From Anaerolineae bacterium (GTDB lineage: Bacteria > Chloroflexota > Anaerolineae > Promineifilales > Promineifilaceae), in NCBI GenBank assembly GCA_023954475.1, contig JAMLHW010000001.1:310001-374000 (forward strand): a stretch of DNA of 64,000 nt, given 5' to 3'. Under the pieces are notes generated by a model. That model did not search any database. It was not told the origin of the DNA and saw only the letters and a program-made list of their open reading frames with translations. Numbering within the stretch: the first letter of the stretch is position 1; every line of letters begins with the position of its first letter. A program made the translations under genes and the position numbers. Shown here in pieces: positions 7,296 through 17,800 of this stretch.

Positions 7296-8507
7296 ATGCG
7301 GGATTCCGATTACACCACCAGACGCTTGCAGACATGCGATACCAACGCGTGGGAGACGTTCCTTTCTCACCGTTTGGACATTGCCGATCTCATCGTTGAA
7401 CAGGTCACAGCGGAACAGGTTGAGACCAGACGACTGCGTTTCATAATCAAGTTGGCGGGTCACTCAGACCCGATCACCATGATTGGCAAGCAGACGACGA
7501 CTCTGGAAGCCCGTTTTTATCGCCATTTGAGTGCTCAGCTTCAGACAGTTGCTCCGCGCTGCTGGTTCAGTTCGGCCGATACGCAGTCCGGCTGGATCAT
7601 TATCGACGATGTGCCCCATGATCGCGTGCCGACAACCTGGCTCGGTGGCGACACAGAAGATGTCATACGCCAGCTAGCCCGGTTGCATACTACGTTTTGG
7701 GATCAAGGGGCGCATTTTAGTCAACACGACTGGCTGCCCAACATGATTGGTGTAGAAGAGACTTGGTTGCAGACGCGACGGCGACAATGGCTCCAGGAAC
7801 AAGCGCATTTTTACGACCGCCAATCATTGGCTTCGGCGCATGCAATTGAAACAGCCGGTGTCCTGGCTCCGACGTTGGTGCAAGCTGTGGCCGGATTGCA
7901 CACGATGCAGGCTATGGACGGCTGGGCTGATGTACTCGATATGCGTCACATGCAGGCTGCGGCTGATTTGCTCGACGATCCGGTACCCATTTTTGAGCCG
8001 TTGCGCCGGCTGCCGGTCACGCTGTTGCACGGTTATCCAGGCATTTACAATTGGCGCGTCAGTTTGTTTGACGAATGTCATCTGGTCGATTGGCAAGATG
8101 TCGTCGTTGGCCCGGCCGTGGTTGATTTGATTGTCTTTCTGGAGACGTTTGCCGCGCTCAGCCATTTTCAGGTTGACCGCACATTGACACCGGCGGAAGA
8201 GACATTGATCGACAGCTACATATTGCAGCTTTCGGCCGAAATGGGATCAAACGACGAAATTGAATTTGACGCACGTGCTGTGAGACGGGCCATTCCCGCA
8301 GCCCGCTGTCTGTACATTCTCTTTCACTGGTTCCCGCGCTTTGAAAAATGGTTCCATTGGTCGCCGGAGCACGTTTTTGCCGGGCGTCACCTCGACCCGT
8401 TTGAGCAGGAAGACATCCTCAAATCGGCTTCTGATCCCATCACCCATCTACAACCGTATCTTGCCAACACGTTTGACCGCTTCCTCAACGCGTATCACCA
8501 ACTCTAA
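7296..8507 (+). CDS. Aminoglycoside/choline phosphotransferase-like protein, catalytic Asp missing
   Basis: A 403-residue protein of the APH/choline-kinase-like fold. Visible landmarks are the small N-lobe with MIGKQTTTLEARFYRHLSAQ (the Lys and Glu of the nucleotide pocket), the VIRQLARLHTTFWDQ helix, and LVDWQDVVVGPAVVDLIVFLE, which carries the metal-binding Asp (DWQ). The Brenner catalytic motif HGDxxxxN reads HGYPGIYN (near 8029-8052), so the general-base Asp is Tyr. The protein may be a pseudokinase or use altered chemistry. The start is taken at ATG 7296; a TTG two codons upstream is possible. It is divergent from pstS. Confidence 0.75.
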   Translation: MRDSDYTTRRLQTCDTNAWETFLSHRLDIADLIVEQVTAEQVETRRLRFIIKLAGHSDPITMIGKQTTTLEARFYRHLSAQLQTVAPRCWFSSADTQSGWIIIDDVPHDRVPTTWLGGDTEDVIRQLARLHTTFWDQGAHFSQHDWLPNMIGVEETWLQTRRRQWLQEQAHFYDRQSLASAHAIETAGVLAPTLVQAVAGLHTMQAMDGWADVLDMRHMQAAADLLDDPVPIFEPLRRLPVTLLHGYPGIYNWRVSLFDECHLVDWQDVVVGPAVVDLIVFLETFAALSHFQVDRTLTPAEETLIDSYILQLSAEMGSNDEIEFDARAVRRAIPAARCLYILFHWFPRFEKWFHWSPEHVFAGRHLDPFEQEDILKSASDPITHLQPYLANTFDRFLNAYHQL

Positions 8508-8625
8508 CGCGGCTCCAACACAGTTGCCGCAACCTACGTCGCCCGCAACCGTATTGTATTATGATTGTTGTGCGCACATTGTGACGCCCTGTGCGCAATT
8601 AACGACAAACCGTTAGAGTAACCAG

Positions 8626-9126
8626 ATGCAGGTATTATTACAATCACTCGGTTTTGGCATTGCTGTCGCGTTTATCGTACTCGGTTTGATCGGCACAATT
8701 GTGCCGGCTATTCCCGGCCCGTTTTTGATCTGGTTCACGATGCTGATCTATGCGTGGCTGGATGGATTTGAAGCCATTACGCCGGCAACGATGATCGTGC
8801 TGACCGTGATCTTTCTGGTGATTGCATCGGCCGATATTTGGATGGCGATGCTCGGTGCCAAAGTCGTCGGCACATCACGTCGCGCCATGGTTTACGGCAT
8901 CATCGGCGGCATCATCGGCTTCTTTTCACCGCTCAACCTTATCGGTGCCATCCTCGGCTATGCACTCGGCGTCTTGCTGGGACAATACCAGATTCATCGC
9001 GATTGGCGCGTTGCGATCAAAGCCAGCCTCGGCGGATTAGCCGGAATCGGCGTTTCGGCCATGGTACAACTCGGCGGCGGCATCATGATGTTGATCATTT
9101 TTGCCTGGCAAGTCCTCACCAGTTGA
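8626..9126 (+). CDS. DUF456-family membrane protein
   Basis: The 166-residue protein has about four to five membrane helices with glycine-zipper-rich segments: FIVLGLIGTIVPAIPGPFLIW at the N-terminus, then GIIGGIIGFF and GAILGYALGVLLGQY, followed by AIKASLGGLAGIGVSAMVQL. This order (PxIPGP motif, two Gly-rich helices, an Ala-Gly-rich last helix) is typical of DUF456 proteins, whose function is unknown. It is followed after nine bases by another small membrane protein. Confidence 0.85.
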   Translation: MQVLLQSLGFGIAVAFIVLGLIGTIVPAIPGPFLIWFTMLIYAWLDGFEAITPATMIVLTVIFLVIASADIWMAMLGAKVVGTSRRAMVYGIIGGIIGFFSPLNLIGAILGYALGVLLGQYQIHRDWRVAIKASLGGLAGIGVSAMVQLGGGIMMLIIFAWQVLTS

Positions 9127-9135
9127 CGCTTCTAT

Positions 9136-9510
9136 ATGGATATCGAAACAATACGCACTGTTGGCATTGGGTTGTTAGTTTGCGTTGCCGTTGCCGGCAT
9201 TCTGGGTATCGCATTACTCGTCATCATGGCTGCCAAAGTGCGCCGTATGAATATTCCGGCCGATGCCAACTTCTTTGAAACGCTGCGCTTTACACCGCTT
9301 TCTGTTGCCATTGGCATTGACTTGCTCGATCTGGGCTTTGATTTTCTGGCAGCGCCCGTTTCGTGGCTGATTCTCGACTGGATGGGATTAAAGGCGTTGC
9401 GCGGTTTTGCTGCGTTTGAAGCGCTGATTCCGTTCACCGGTTTCATCCCTGTGATGACAATTGCCTGGGTTTTGGCGCGTCTGCAAGCGCCGTCGGCGAA
9501 AACGCTCTGA
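9136..9510 (+). CDS. Small integral membrane protein, function unknown
   Basis: The 124-residue protein has an N-terminal hydrophobic helix (about residues 9-31), a central amphipathic region starting MNIPADANFFETLRFTP, then two further hydrophobic stretches. Its codon use and direction match the DUF456 gene nine bases upstream, so the two probably share a transcript. I do not recognise a family. It converges on the leftward gene ending at 9584; the 73 bp between them show no clear terminator. Confidence 0.75.
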   Translation: MDIETIRTVGIGLLVCVAVAGILGIALLVIMAAKVRRMNIPADANFFETLRFTPLSVAIGIDLLDLGFDFLAAPVSWLILDWMGLKALRGFAAFEALIPFTGFIPVMTIAWVLARLQAPSAKTL

Positions 9511-9583
9511 GCGCAATGTAGCCGACAGAAATGGTTAACGTATTGGTGACAACTGCGCTCCGCTGTTGAGCATAGTTTTTGTC

Positions 9584-12500
9584 TTACGGCTCAAGAGGAA
9601 TTGTGACAAAATCGCCTGCATCGGCCGACAGGCGTGTTCCGTCTTGTGGATCGTAGAGACCAATGCGCAGAGCAAACGGTTTTGCTGACGCATCGGCCGA
9701 TAATGGTAGCAGATGCGGATCGAAGATGTATTCGCCGGGCATCCATCCGGTCATCGGCCGATTCCAGTTCGCCGGTTCCCCATCACTTTGCGCCAAAATG
9801 GTGCCGTTTTCATCGATGAGATGGACAAATACGCGATAACTCGTGGCAACTTCAGCGTCAGCACGCCACACTAACTGCACGACGCACGCTGTCAGTTCGG
9901 CCGAATGACATTCCCCCACATCGCCACCGACAAGCGTGGCCGCCGGGCTGCCGTCCGGCAGGAAAAACGGCGTATCCTGAAGTGCGCCGACTCCCGGCTG
10001 CTCAAAAATCCGCTCCGGTGCCGTGATGCTGATTTCGCTCAACGCAACGTCATCCAGCGCCAAGCGATACGTGCCACTGTCCAGGCTACCGGGTAAACGC
10101 AGCAATTGCTGGTCGCGCCACCGCATTCCCGCCGGCAAAGATGTTGCCGGCAGCTCCCAAACGTGTGCCGTTTCTCCGGCTTCATCGGTTAAGCGCAGCG
10201 AAATGGTCGTGTCGTCGGCGTCCAGTTGCTCCCAAAAAAGCGTCAGCAGCACCTGATCGCCCGGCGAGGCTTCGTTCCGATCCTGATTGATGCCGAGTAA
10301 TTGGCGACTGCCGATCAGCGCATCGAGTGGGAATTGGGGACTGAATTCGGCCGAATCACTGCCCTCAGTTACCTCAATCTGATCAATCACAACCGTCGGA
10401 CCCAGCACCGTGCCCGTCGCACCATCCATCAGGGTCAACGGCTGCAAGGTGTCAAAGTCAAAATACGTGAGTACGAGGTCATACGTACCCGGTGGCGTGC
10501 CGGAAAGCACAGCAACTTCGCGACTATCCCAGCCCCATTGGCCCGGCTGCCACGTTTGCGTCAACGGCGCGTCTTCGTAAACGCGCGGGCGCTGCGTGTC
10601 TGTATTACTCCAGACGAGGCCGTCGGCGTCGGCTAGCCACACGTTGGATTGGTAGCGGGCTGTGGGTGGTGTGACAGCCGTCCACGCCATATCGATGTCG
10701 AACGTTGCGCCGCCGGGCACGTCATCCCGGCTGAGATTGTGGCCCTCAAACCGCATCTCGTTGGCGTGAATGTTGGCCGGCTGGTCGAGCTGCGGAGTTC
10801 CGCTTCGGCCGAAAACCGTTTCCGTCCGATCCACCACCAGCAGCTTAAACCCCAACAAACCCAGCGCCACCAACACCAGCACCAGATACTCGCGATGCCA
10901 AACACGCTCCTGCCTTTCCTCCTCACCCCTTCTCCCATTCCCCATGCTCCTTGCCGCCCACACTGCCACGACCACAACCCCTGCCAGCGCCGTCACACTC
11001 AACACCGTCAGAATCGTGCGCGTCGGCGTCGTCTGCCAGCGCACGGCGATGGTGTGCTCACCCGCAGGCACCTCGAATGCGATCAAGCCTTCGGGCACAG
11101 TCGATGTAATGGAGACGGGTACGCCGTCAACGGTGGCCGTCCAGCCAGGAAAATCAAACGTCAAATAGCGCAGGGTAAACGCTTGCGGCGTCGTCAGATT
11201 GATTTCGCCCCAATTGTTGCCGTAACTGACGCCGTTTACTGTCGTTTCCGGCGGGAAAGCTGTCGCGTCAAAGCGTTGCGGTGTTCGGCCAGCCTGATAA
11301 TCAGCGAGTAATGGCGACGAGTCTGGCCGCTGCTGCACGGTGCGTGGAAAGTAGCTGCCTTCCGGATCGACGCCAACCAGACCGGTTTGAGCTTCGTACG
11401 CGTGAACGTCGTTGATGGTCGGGAACGGCTTTTCAACGCACATGGACGGGTACAACAGCGGTAACGCTTCGAGCACCAGCAACACCAGCGCACCGTAATA
11501 CATTGCGCGTATCAATGCTGTTTTTCCAATTGCCGGGACAAATAGAATGCCGCTCAACATGGCGATGGGAAGGGCCATTCGGCCGATAAAGCGCCAGGGA
11601 AACTGCACAAAATCGATCAACGGCACAGTTTCCCAAAACAGCAGCGATACCGGCAACGCCAACAACAGATAAACAGCGGCGGCGACAAGCATCATCACAA
11701 TATGGCCGCTTTGCTCCACTGTGTACGGGTGTGCGGCCCCTGCTGTGCGCCGCGCCTTCACACTGCGCATCAGCCAGATCACAACCCCGATGAGTACCAG
11801 GCCGACAGGAACCCAGCCCAGCCGAAACAACAACGGCGGATTGACTAGATTGGGATCGTCCGGTGTTACCGGCGCGAAAATTTCGCCCAGTGCAGCAAAG
11901 TTGTAGTGGAAATCGTTGTTGCGGCTGTTGGTCGATTGCTCCAATGTAACCTGACTGAGTTCCAGCAAAGCGCCGCCGGTGTAAAAAATCGTCATGCCGA
12001 GACCGAGGAGGAAAAGCAAGCCAATGCGTGCTCCGGCTGATCGCAGGCGCAGCTTGTGAATCAGGGCGATGGCGCTCAGATAGACAAGCAACGTTGGCGC
12101 AAAGATGAAGATGGAGATGTTGTGGCTGAGTGAGAGGAGGGCAAGGCTGAAGACGGAAAGGAGAAAATAGGGGATGAAGGCTGAACGATGAAGGCTGAAT
12201 TGTGATTTGTCGGCGATCAGATAGCGGCGGGATGACCAGAGGATCAGCGGCAGCAGCGGCAGGGCCAGGGACTCAGGTGAGTTGCCGCGAATGAGGGTGT
12301 CGATCAGCAGGTAGGGTGCGGTCATGTAGGCCACGGCGGAGACGATGGCGGCGTGTCGGCCGAAAATATCTCTGACCCACAAATACATGAACCAACCCGC
12401 CAGCAATAACCACAGCGCATAGGCCATGTTTTCCGCACCGGGCAGCGGCACGCCGAGCAGGTGAAAAACATACGGGATCAGTAGCGGTGGTGCTTCCCGG

Positions 12501-12742
12501 TAGATGAAAAACGGGTAACCGTAACCAAATGCAAGATCGGGCAGCCAGCGCGTGAAGAGCAGCCCGTTTTCCCAGGCGTGATTGAGCGCGGCAATGCGGT
12601 GGTAATGGAGATGGCCGTCATGGGTGCAGGGCACCGTTGTTGCACTCCACAACGGCGTGGTCATGATCAAACCAAACAGGGTCACGACCAGCAAATCTTT
12701 GGTCGTGGATGAGAGCAGTAGGCGTTTCATCTTATTGCGCAT
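9584..12742 (-). CDS. Large GT-C-type membrane protein (PTPS-related/YfhO-like) with extracytoplasmic tail
   Basis: A 1052-residue membrane protein. The N-terminal half (about residues 1-440) has roughly 12 membrane spans and an early loop CTHDGHLHYHRIAAL with Asp/His residues at the position of the GT-C catalytic loop; it resembles the family annotated as 6-pyruvoyl-tetrahydropterin synthase-related membrane proteins. Residues about 480-590 form a beta-rich domain (YLTFDFPGWTATVDGVPV) as in YfhO proteins, then one more membrane span (about 595-640). The C-terminal 400 residues are beta-sandwich modules ending in VFVHLIDENGT...GLYDPQDGTRL, shared with the two other GT-C proteins here. The gene overlaps the upstream GT39 gene by 11 bp. 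Polyprenyl-phosphate sugar transfer at the cell surface is inferred. Confidence 0.75.
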   Translation of the reverse strand: MRNKMKRLLLSSTTKDLLVVTLFGLIMTTPLWSATTVPCTHDGHLHYHRIAALNHAWENGLLFTRWLPDLAFGYGYPFFIYREAPPLLIPYVFHLLGVPLPGAENMAYALWLLLAGWFMYLWVRDIFGRHAAIVSAVAYMTAPYLLIDTLIRGNSPESLALPLLPLILWSSRRYLIADKSQFSLHRSAFIPYFLLSVFSLALLSLSHNISIFIFAPTLLVYLSAIALIHKLRLRSAGARIGLLFLLGLGMTIFYTGGALLELSQVTLEQSTNSRNNDFHYNFAALGEIFAPVTPDDPNLVNPPLLFRLGWVPVGLVLIGVVIWLMRSVKARRTAGAAHPYTVEQSGHIVMMLVAAAVYLLLALPVSLLFWETVPLIDFVQFPWRFIGRMALPIAMLSGILFVPAIGKTALIRAMYYGALVLLVLEALPLLYPSMCVEKPFPTINDVHAYEAQTGLVGVDPEGSYFPRTVQQRPDSSPLLADYQAGRTPQRFDATAFPPETTVNGVSYGNNWGEINLTTPQAFTLRYLTFDFPGWTATVDGVPVSITSTVPEGLIAFEVPAGEHTIAVRWQTTPTRTILTVLSVTALAGVVVVAVWAARSMGNGRRGEEERQERVWHREYLVLVLVALGLLGFKLLVVDRTETVFGRSGTPQLDQPANIHANEMRFEGHNLSRDDVPGGATFDIDMAWTAVTPPTARYQSNVWLADADGLVWSNTDTQRPRVYEDAPLTQTWQPGQWGWDSREVAVLSGTPPGTYDLVLTYFDFDTLQPLTLMDGATGTVLGPTVVIDQIEVTEGSDSAEFSPQFPLDALIGSRQLLGINQDRNEASPGDQVLLTLFWEQLDADDTTISLRLTDEAGETAHVWELPATSLPAGMRWRDQQLLRLPGSLDSGTYRLALDDVALSEISITAPERIFEQPGVGALQDTPFFLPDGSPAATLVGGDVGECHSAELTACVVQLVWRADAEVATSYRVFVHLIDENGTILAQSDGEPANWNRPMTGWMPGEYIFDPHLLPLSADASAKPFALRIGLYDPQDGTRLSADAGDFVTIPLEP

Positions 12743-14660
12743 CCATGCCGCCTATCGTCACCGTTCCCAACACGACCGCATCGCTGCCATCGGCCGATGT
12801 CAGGCGCGTCAATTCCGGCCAGAGATACATCCCCACCTGGAGTGTGTAAACGCCGGGTGGCATATCGGCTGCTAGCGGCACGGCATAGCTGTCGCGCACC
12901 GCTTCACCCGGCTGCCAACCGGAAGTCGGACGTGTACCGCCGCCGGGCTGGCCGTCCGTCTGCGCGACCGGCTGCCCGTTCTCATCGGTGAGATGGACGA
13001 AAACGGTGTAATCGCGTTCTATCGGCCGAATCCCTTCCCAAAACAGCGTCAACAACAACGGCTGCCCCGCCTGCACCTGATCTGATTCCAGACTGAAACC
13101 GGTCAAGCGGACGCCGTCGCCCAGCGCCATATCCAACGTCGTAGCGGGTGTTTGCGGTGCATCCAGCACATACAGCGACAGTTGCGAGCCGGGAAAACTC
13201 TGAAAGGCAGCAAAGCTGCCATTCGCGGCCAACCACGCCGCTGCCTTGCGTTCGGGATCATATTCGGCCGAATTACCGTGTTCGACCAACCACACCCGGC
13301 GGAAACCATCCGTTGCCTCGGCGAAGTACGCACCGGCATCGGCCGAATTGATAAGCTGGTCGCGTGGAATGATCGCAGCCGCCACATCGTCAGGACCATA
13401 ATAACTGTAGAGCGACTCCTGCAACGGATTATTGAGCAAAATCAGGTCGCCCGGCTGTTTTTGGGACTCGATTTGCGCCATCAGGTCGCCGTAACCTCCT
13501 TTAGCATATTGCGGGTCGAAGAAGTAGTTCTGCAATGAGATGCCGCTCGCAATGAGGATGACAGCAAATGGGATCAAGGAGAAGACGGGTCGTTTTCGGC
13601 CGAAACCAGCCACGCCCGCGCCCACCAACAAAACAAACGCCGGTATGATGACCAGCAAGTACCGTTCGTAGAAAAACGGCATGAAAGGGTTGATCAGCCA
13701 GCCGAAAGACAAGCCGACACCGAGCACGACGACGAGCAACAGTGCCACCCAACGCCGGTCACGCCACAGATAAAGTGCGCCCAGCACAGCAATGAGTACG
13801 ATGAGCCACGCATACCGGGATTCGGCCGAATCAACCGTCGTCCCCACAGCAAACGCTGCCACTGTGCGCTCTCCAATCTCGGCCAGGCGGTTCAAGGTCC
13901 ATTCCGCAAAGCGTGCGCTTACCTTGCCGCCCAGAAAGCGGCTGTGAATCCACAGCCACGGCAAAAACAGGAGTGCCATCCCACACCAGGCCAGTACCCA
14001 CGGTCGCAGCCGCTGCCACACGCCTTTTCCCGCTGCCAATGCCCAACCCGTTACAAAAAAAGCTTGTGCCAACAACATGGCAAATGCGTGGTAATGGCTC
14101 AACACACCGATCAATGAAAACAACCCATAGAGCAGCCAATGTGTTACCAAAGGCTTTTCCCCGCGCTGCGTTTGCGCAAAAAGAACGGTGAAGAAGAACA
14201 GTGATCCGCTCGCGCCGACCAGTGCCGGACCGTACATACGCGCTTCCTGGCTGTAGAAAATGAGCATGGGCGACACAACAGCGACAGCCAGCGCCCAAAT
14301 GCCCACCCAGCGACCACCCACATCACGAGCGGTGCGCCAAAGAATTGCGGTGACAAATACGCCGCAAATGACAGACAAATAGCGCAAAGCAAACGGCGTG
14401 ACGCCAATCGCGTGGCGCATGGCAAACAACAGGATGTGGTAGAGAGGCGGGTTGGTCTCAGCATCGCTGGCGATCACTTGTGATAACGGCCATCCGGACA
14501 CGGTGTAGCTCCACGCTTCGTCACCCCAAATGTCGTGCCCATCGAGCAGGAAAATGCGCAAACCATAGGCGATCAGCAGCAGCGCAATGACGATGCCGAT
14601 GTCGCGCCACGGTGTCTTGTAGCCAATTGGGCCTTGCCTTGTCTGTCCGACTCTGCTCAT
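12732..14660 (-). CDS. GT39/ArnT-like membrane glycosyltransferase with beta-sandwich tail
   Basis: A 642-residue protein. The first membrane span is followed by LLDGHDIWGDEAWSYTVSG, the DE motif of the GT-C catalytic loop, and by NPPLYHILLFAMRHAIG, typical of ArnT/PMT-like family 39 transferases. About ten further spans extend to residue 430. After a soluble loop, the last 110 residues form the module LLLTLFWEGIRPIERDYTVFVHLTDENG...GVYTLQVGMY. The frame is open to 14894, but ATG 14660 (MSRVGQTRQG) is preferred because longer versions cover the promoter region of the divergent gene at 14846. It is probably co-transcribed with the PTPS-related protein downstream and likely adds a sugar to a surface polymer or lipid. 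Confidence 0.82.
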   Translation of the reverse strand: MSRVGQTRQGPIGYKTPWRDIGIVIALLLIAYGLRIFLLDGHDIWGDEAWSYTVSGWPLSQVIASDAETNPPLYHILLFAMRHAIGVTPFALRYLSVICGVFVTAILWRTARDVGGRWVGIWALAVAVVSPMLIFYSQEARMYGPALVGASGSLFFFTVLFAQTQRGEKPLVTHWLLYGLFSLIGVLSHYHAFAMLLAQAFFVTGWALAAGKGVWQRLRPWVLAWCGMALLFLPWLWIHSRFLGGKVSARFAEWTLNRLAEIGERTVAAFAVGTTVDSAESRYAWLIVLIAVLGALYLWRDRRWVALLLVVVLGVGLSFGWLINPFMPFFYERYLLVIIPAFVLLVGAGVAGFGRKRPVFSLIPFAVILIASGISLQNYFFDPQYAKGGYGDLMAQIESQKQPGDLILLNNPLQESLYSYYGPDDVAAAIIPRDQLINSADAGAYFAEATDGFRRVWLVEHGNSAEYDPERKAAAWLAANGSFAAFQSFPGSQLSLYVLDAPQTPATTLDMALGDGVRLTGFSLESDQVQAGQPLLLTLFWEGIRPIERDYTVFVHLTDENGQPVAQTDGQPGGGTRPTSGWQPGEAVRDSYAVPLAADMPPGVYTLQVGMYLWPELTRLTSADGSDAVVLGTVTIGGMDAQ

Positions 14661-14845
14661 ATGCTGAGAAATTTGATTTCGGCCGAAACCCCACTTGAAT
14701 ACATACCCAAAACAGGTATAGTCAGGGTGCGGCAGCAGTGACGTAACACCGTCACGGTGCGTGCAAGCTGAAATTATAGCACGCCGTCTGCCATGACTTT
14801 GCACACCATTGCCTACGATCAATTTGACAACAGGAGCTTTATTCC
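14661..14845. promoter_or_regulatory. Divergent intergenic region with a CACCG/CGGTG dyad
   Basis: This 185-bp gap separates the leftward GT39 gene and the rightward choice-of-anchor-B gene and must hold both promoters. It contains one TTCGGCCGAA copy (near 14679) and a short perfect dyad CACCGTCACGGTG (14747-14759). A good AGGAG ribosome site precedes the ATG at 14846. I cannot assign -10 or -35 boxes with confidence. Confidence 0.4.
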
Positions 14846-17800
14846 ATGCCTGACCGTATTCGCTTGCGCCCAATTTTACTGGTGCCGACCGCATTATTAT
14901 TGCTTGCTCTCATTCTCATCACCTGGTTGACACCTGTGATCGGCCAATCGGCCGAAGGCGATACCCCGTCACCTGTGTTCACTGCCTACCAGCAACGCCT
15001 GCTTGCCGACCGCGAACCGAACCACGATTTGCAGCCGCTGGCGCTCACACCTTGTGAGAATGGATTTGCCGGCATATACCCGTGCGAAAACGTCGATTTG
15101 CTGGCCTTCATGCCGCTTAGCACCATCGGCGGCGGCAGCGGCAACGACATCTGGGGCTGGACCGACCCGCTCACCGGCAAGGAATACGCCTTGATGGGAC
15201 GCTCGTCCGGTACATCCTTCGTCGACATCAGCGATCCCGTCAATCCCGTCTACATCGGCAATCTGCCCACGCACACATCTAATTCCTCCTGGCGCGACAT
15301 CAAGGTTTACGCCAACTACGCTTTCGTCGTCAGCGAAGCGAGCGGACATGGCATGCAAGTATTCGATTTGACGCGCCTGCGCAGCGTTGTCTCACCCCCC
15401 GTTACGTTTACCGAAGACGCGCACTACAGCGCTTTTAGTCGTGCACATAACATCGTTATCAATGAGGATACCGGTTTCGCTTACGCGGTTGGCTCCAACA
15501 CGTGTAGCGGTGGGTTGCACATGATCGATATCAGTAACCCGCTTGTACCAGGCAATGCCGGATGCTTCAGTGCTGACGGCTACACACATGACGCCCAATG
15601 CGTCGTTTACAATGGTCCGGATGCCGCGCATCAAGGCGACGAAATCTGTTTTAACGCCAATGAAGATACGCTGACCATCGTCGATGTCACCAACAAAGCT
15701 GCACCGGTTCAATTGTCGCGCACCGGCTATGGAAACAGCGCTTACACACACCAGGTGTGGATCACGGAAGATCAAACGTACCTTCTGCTGGGTGACGAAC
15801 TGGACGAACTCAACAACGGTTTTAACACGCGCACCTACATCTGGGACATTGCCGATCTGGATGCACCGTCCTTGATCGGTCATTACAATGGCACAACAAC
15901 GGCGATTGACCATAATTTATACATCAAGGATGATCGCGCCTACGAATCAAATTACCGCGCCGGTTTGCAAATTCTTGACATTGCCGACATCGCCAACGCC
16001 AATTTGTCTCAAGTGGCCTTTTTCGATGTCTACCCATCGAGTAACAGTGCCAGTTTCAACGGAACGTGGAGCAATTATCCATACTTCGACAGCGGTGTCG
16101 TCATCGTGAGCGGCATCGAACAAGGTCTGTTTGTTTTGCAGCCGAAATTCGGCGACTTCACGCTGACCGTTGACGATCCGGCATTGAGTGTTTGCAGCAA
16201 CGGCGGCTTTGATAGTGCCATTGTCTCTTTGGATGGGGTTGACGGTTATAGTGGTGATGTCGATCTCAGCACGACAGGGCTGCCGTTTGGCACTGTTGCT
16301 GCGTTTGATCCGGAAACGGTGAGCGTGCCGGGTGACAGTACCTTAACTGTATCCTGGATGGGAACACCGCAAGGCAATTATCTCTTCTCTATCGTAGGGG
16401 ATGACGGTTCACGTAACCACTCCGTCGGAGCTTCATTAAGTGTGCTGGACGGCAACCTGACTGGTGCAGCGTTAGTGTTACCGGTCGATGGTGCGACAGA
16501 TCAACCACTGCGACCCTTGTTCGAATGGGAACCTGTTGCCAACGCTGACACATATGAGATTCAGGTTGCAATTGATGCCGGTTTTGGCACGATTGTGGCG
16601 CAGGCGTCCGGTTTGTCCGGTACGACGTTCACGCCGGGAAGCGATCTGGCCGAAGGGACAGAACATTTCTGGCGAGTGCGCGGCCACAACGATTGCGGCG
16701 ACGGTGCATGGTCGAGCACGTTTGCATTCACGACGGAAAGCGCCGGTATGGCCGGGGTCTCGATCAATCCGACAGCCTCCACCAAATCTGACTTGCCCGA
16801 CACGATTGTGACGCACACCTTTGTCGTCACCAATGACGGCACTGAGACAGACAATTTCACATTGGCCATCAGCGGCTCGGATTGGGAAACGTCCGCACAA
16901 GGAACGACTGGTGATCTGAATAGTGGTGCGTCGGTGTCGATTGATGTTACAGTCACCATTCCGCCTTTGACGCGACAGGAAGGCGATCCGGTTATTCTGG
17001 ACACCGATATGTTTACATTGACGGCAACGTCGATGACTGATTCGGGTGTTTCGGCCGAAGCGACCGGCACGACCAATGCAATCAGTTATCCGGGCGTCTC
17101 ACTTTCGGCCGATACCACTACCCAATCTGCCCTCACCGGCGGAACCGTTACCTATCAACTAACCGTCACCAACGCAGGTGATTTCACCGATACCTTCGCC
17201 ATTTCCATTGGCGAATCAGACTGGACGACGACAGCCAGCACACCCAACGTCGGCCCGTTAGCTGCCGGCGCGACCGGCACGGTCGACATCATGGTCACCG
17301 TTGGCGCAGGCGTCAGCGACAGCGTTGTCGTGACGGCTACATCGAGCCTGGACATGTTGATCAGCGACAGCGTCGTACTCATGACGGAGGCCATTCTGCC
17401 GGACGTGACCGTCACATCACCACAGGATACACAAAGTGCGACCAGCGGCGAGACGCTCACATTCACCATTGACATCGAGAACACCGGCAATGTGACAGAT
17501 ACCTTTGATCTCGCTTTCAGCGGCAATAGCTGGCCGACGTCGTTGAGCGACGCGACTGTGGGGCCGCTCACTCCGGGTGAATCGGCGTCAATTGAAGTGT
17601 ATGTCATTGTTGGATTGGATGTTTCTGACAGTGTGACCGTTTCGGCCGAATCACAATTGTCTGCTGCTGTCAGCGACAGCGTCGTTTTGTATTCACTTTC
17701 CATCACGCCGGGCGTCTCACTTTCGGCCGACGCAACGGAGCAGGCCGGTTTGGCGGGTGCTGTCATCGACTACCCACTTACCGTAACCAACAGCGGTGAC

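Noticed and set aside
7138-7446. Rightward open frame of 102 codons before the phosphotransferase gene
   Set aside because: It overlaps the start of the phosphotransferase in another frame, has no ribosome site and no recognisable pattern; it appears to be a chance frame in the pst upstream region.
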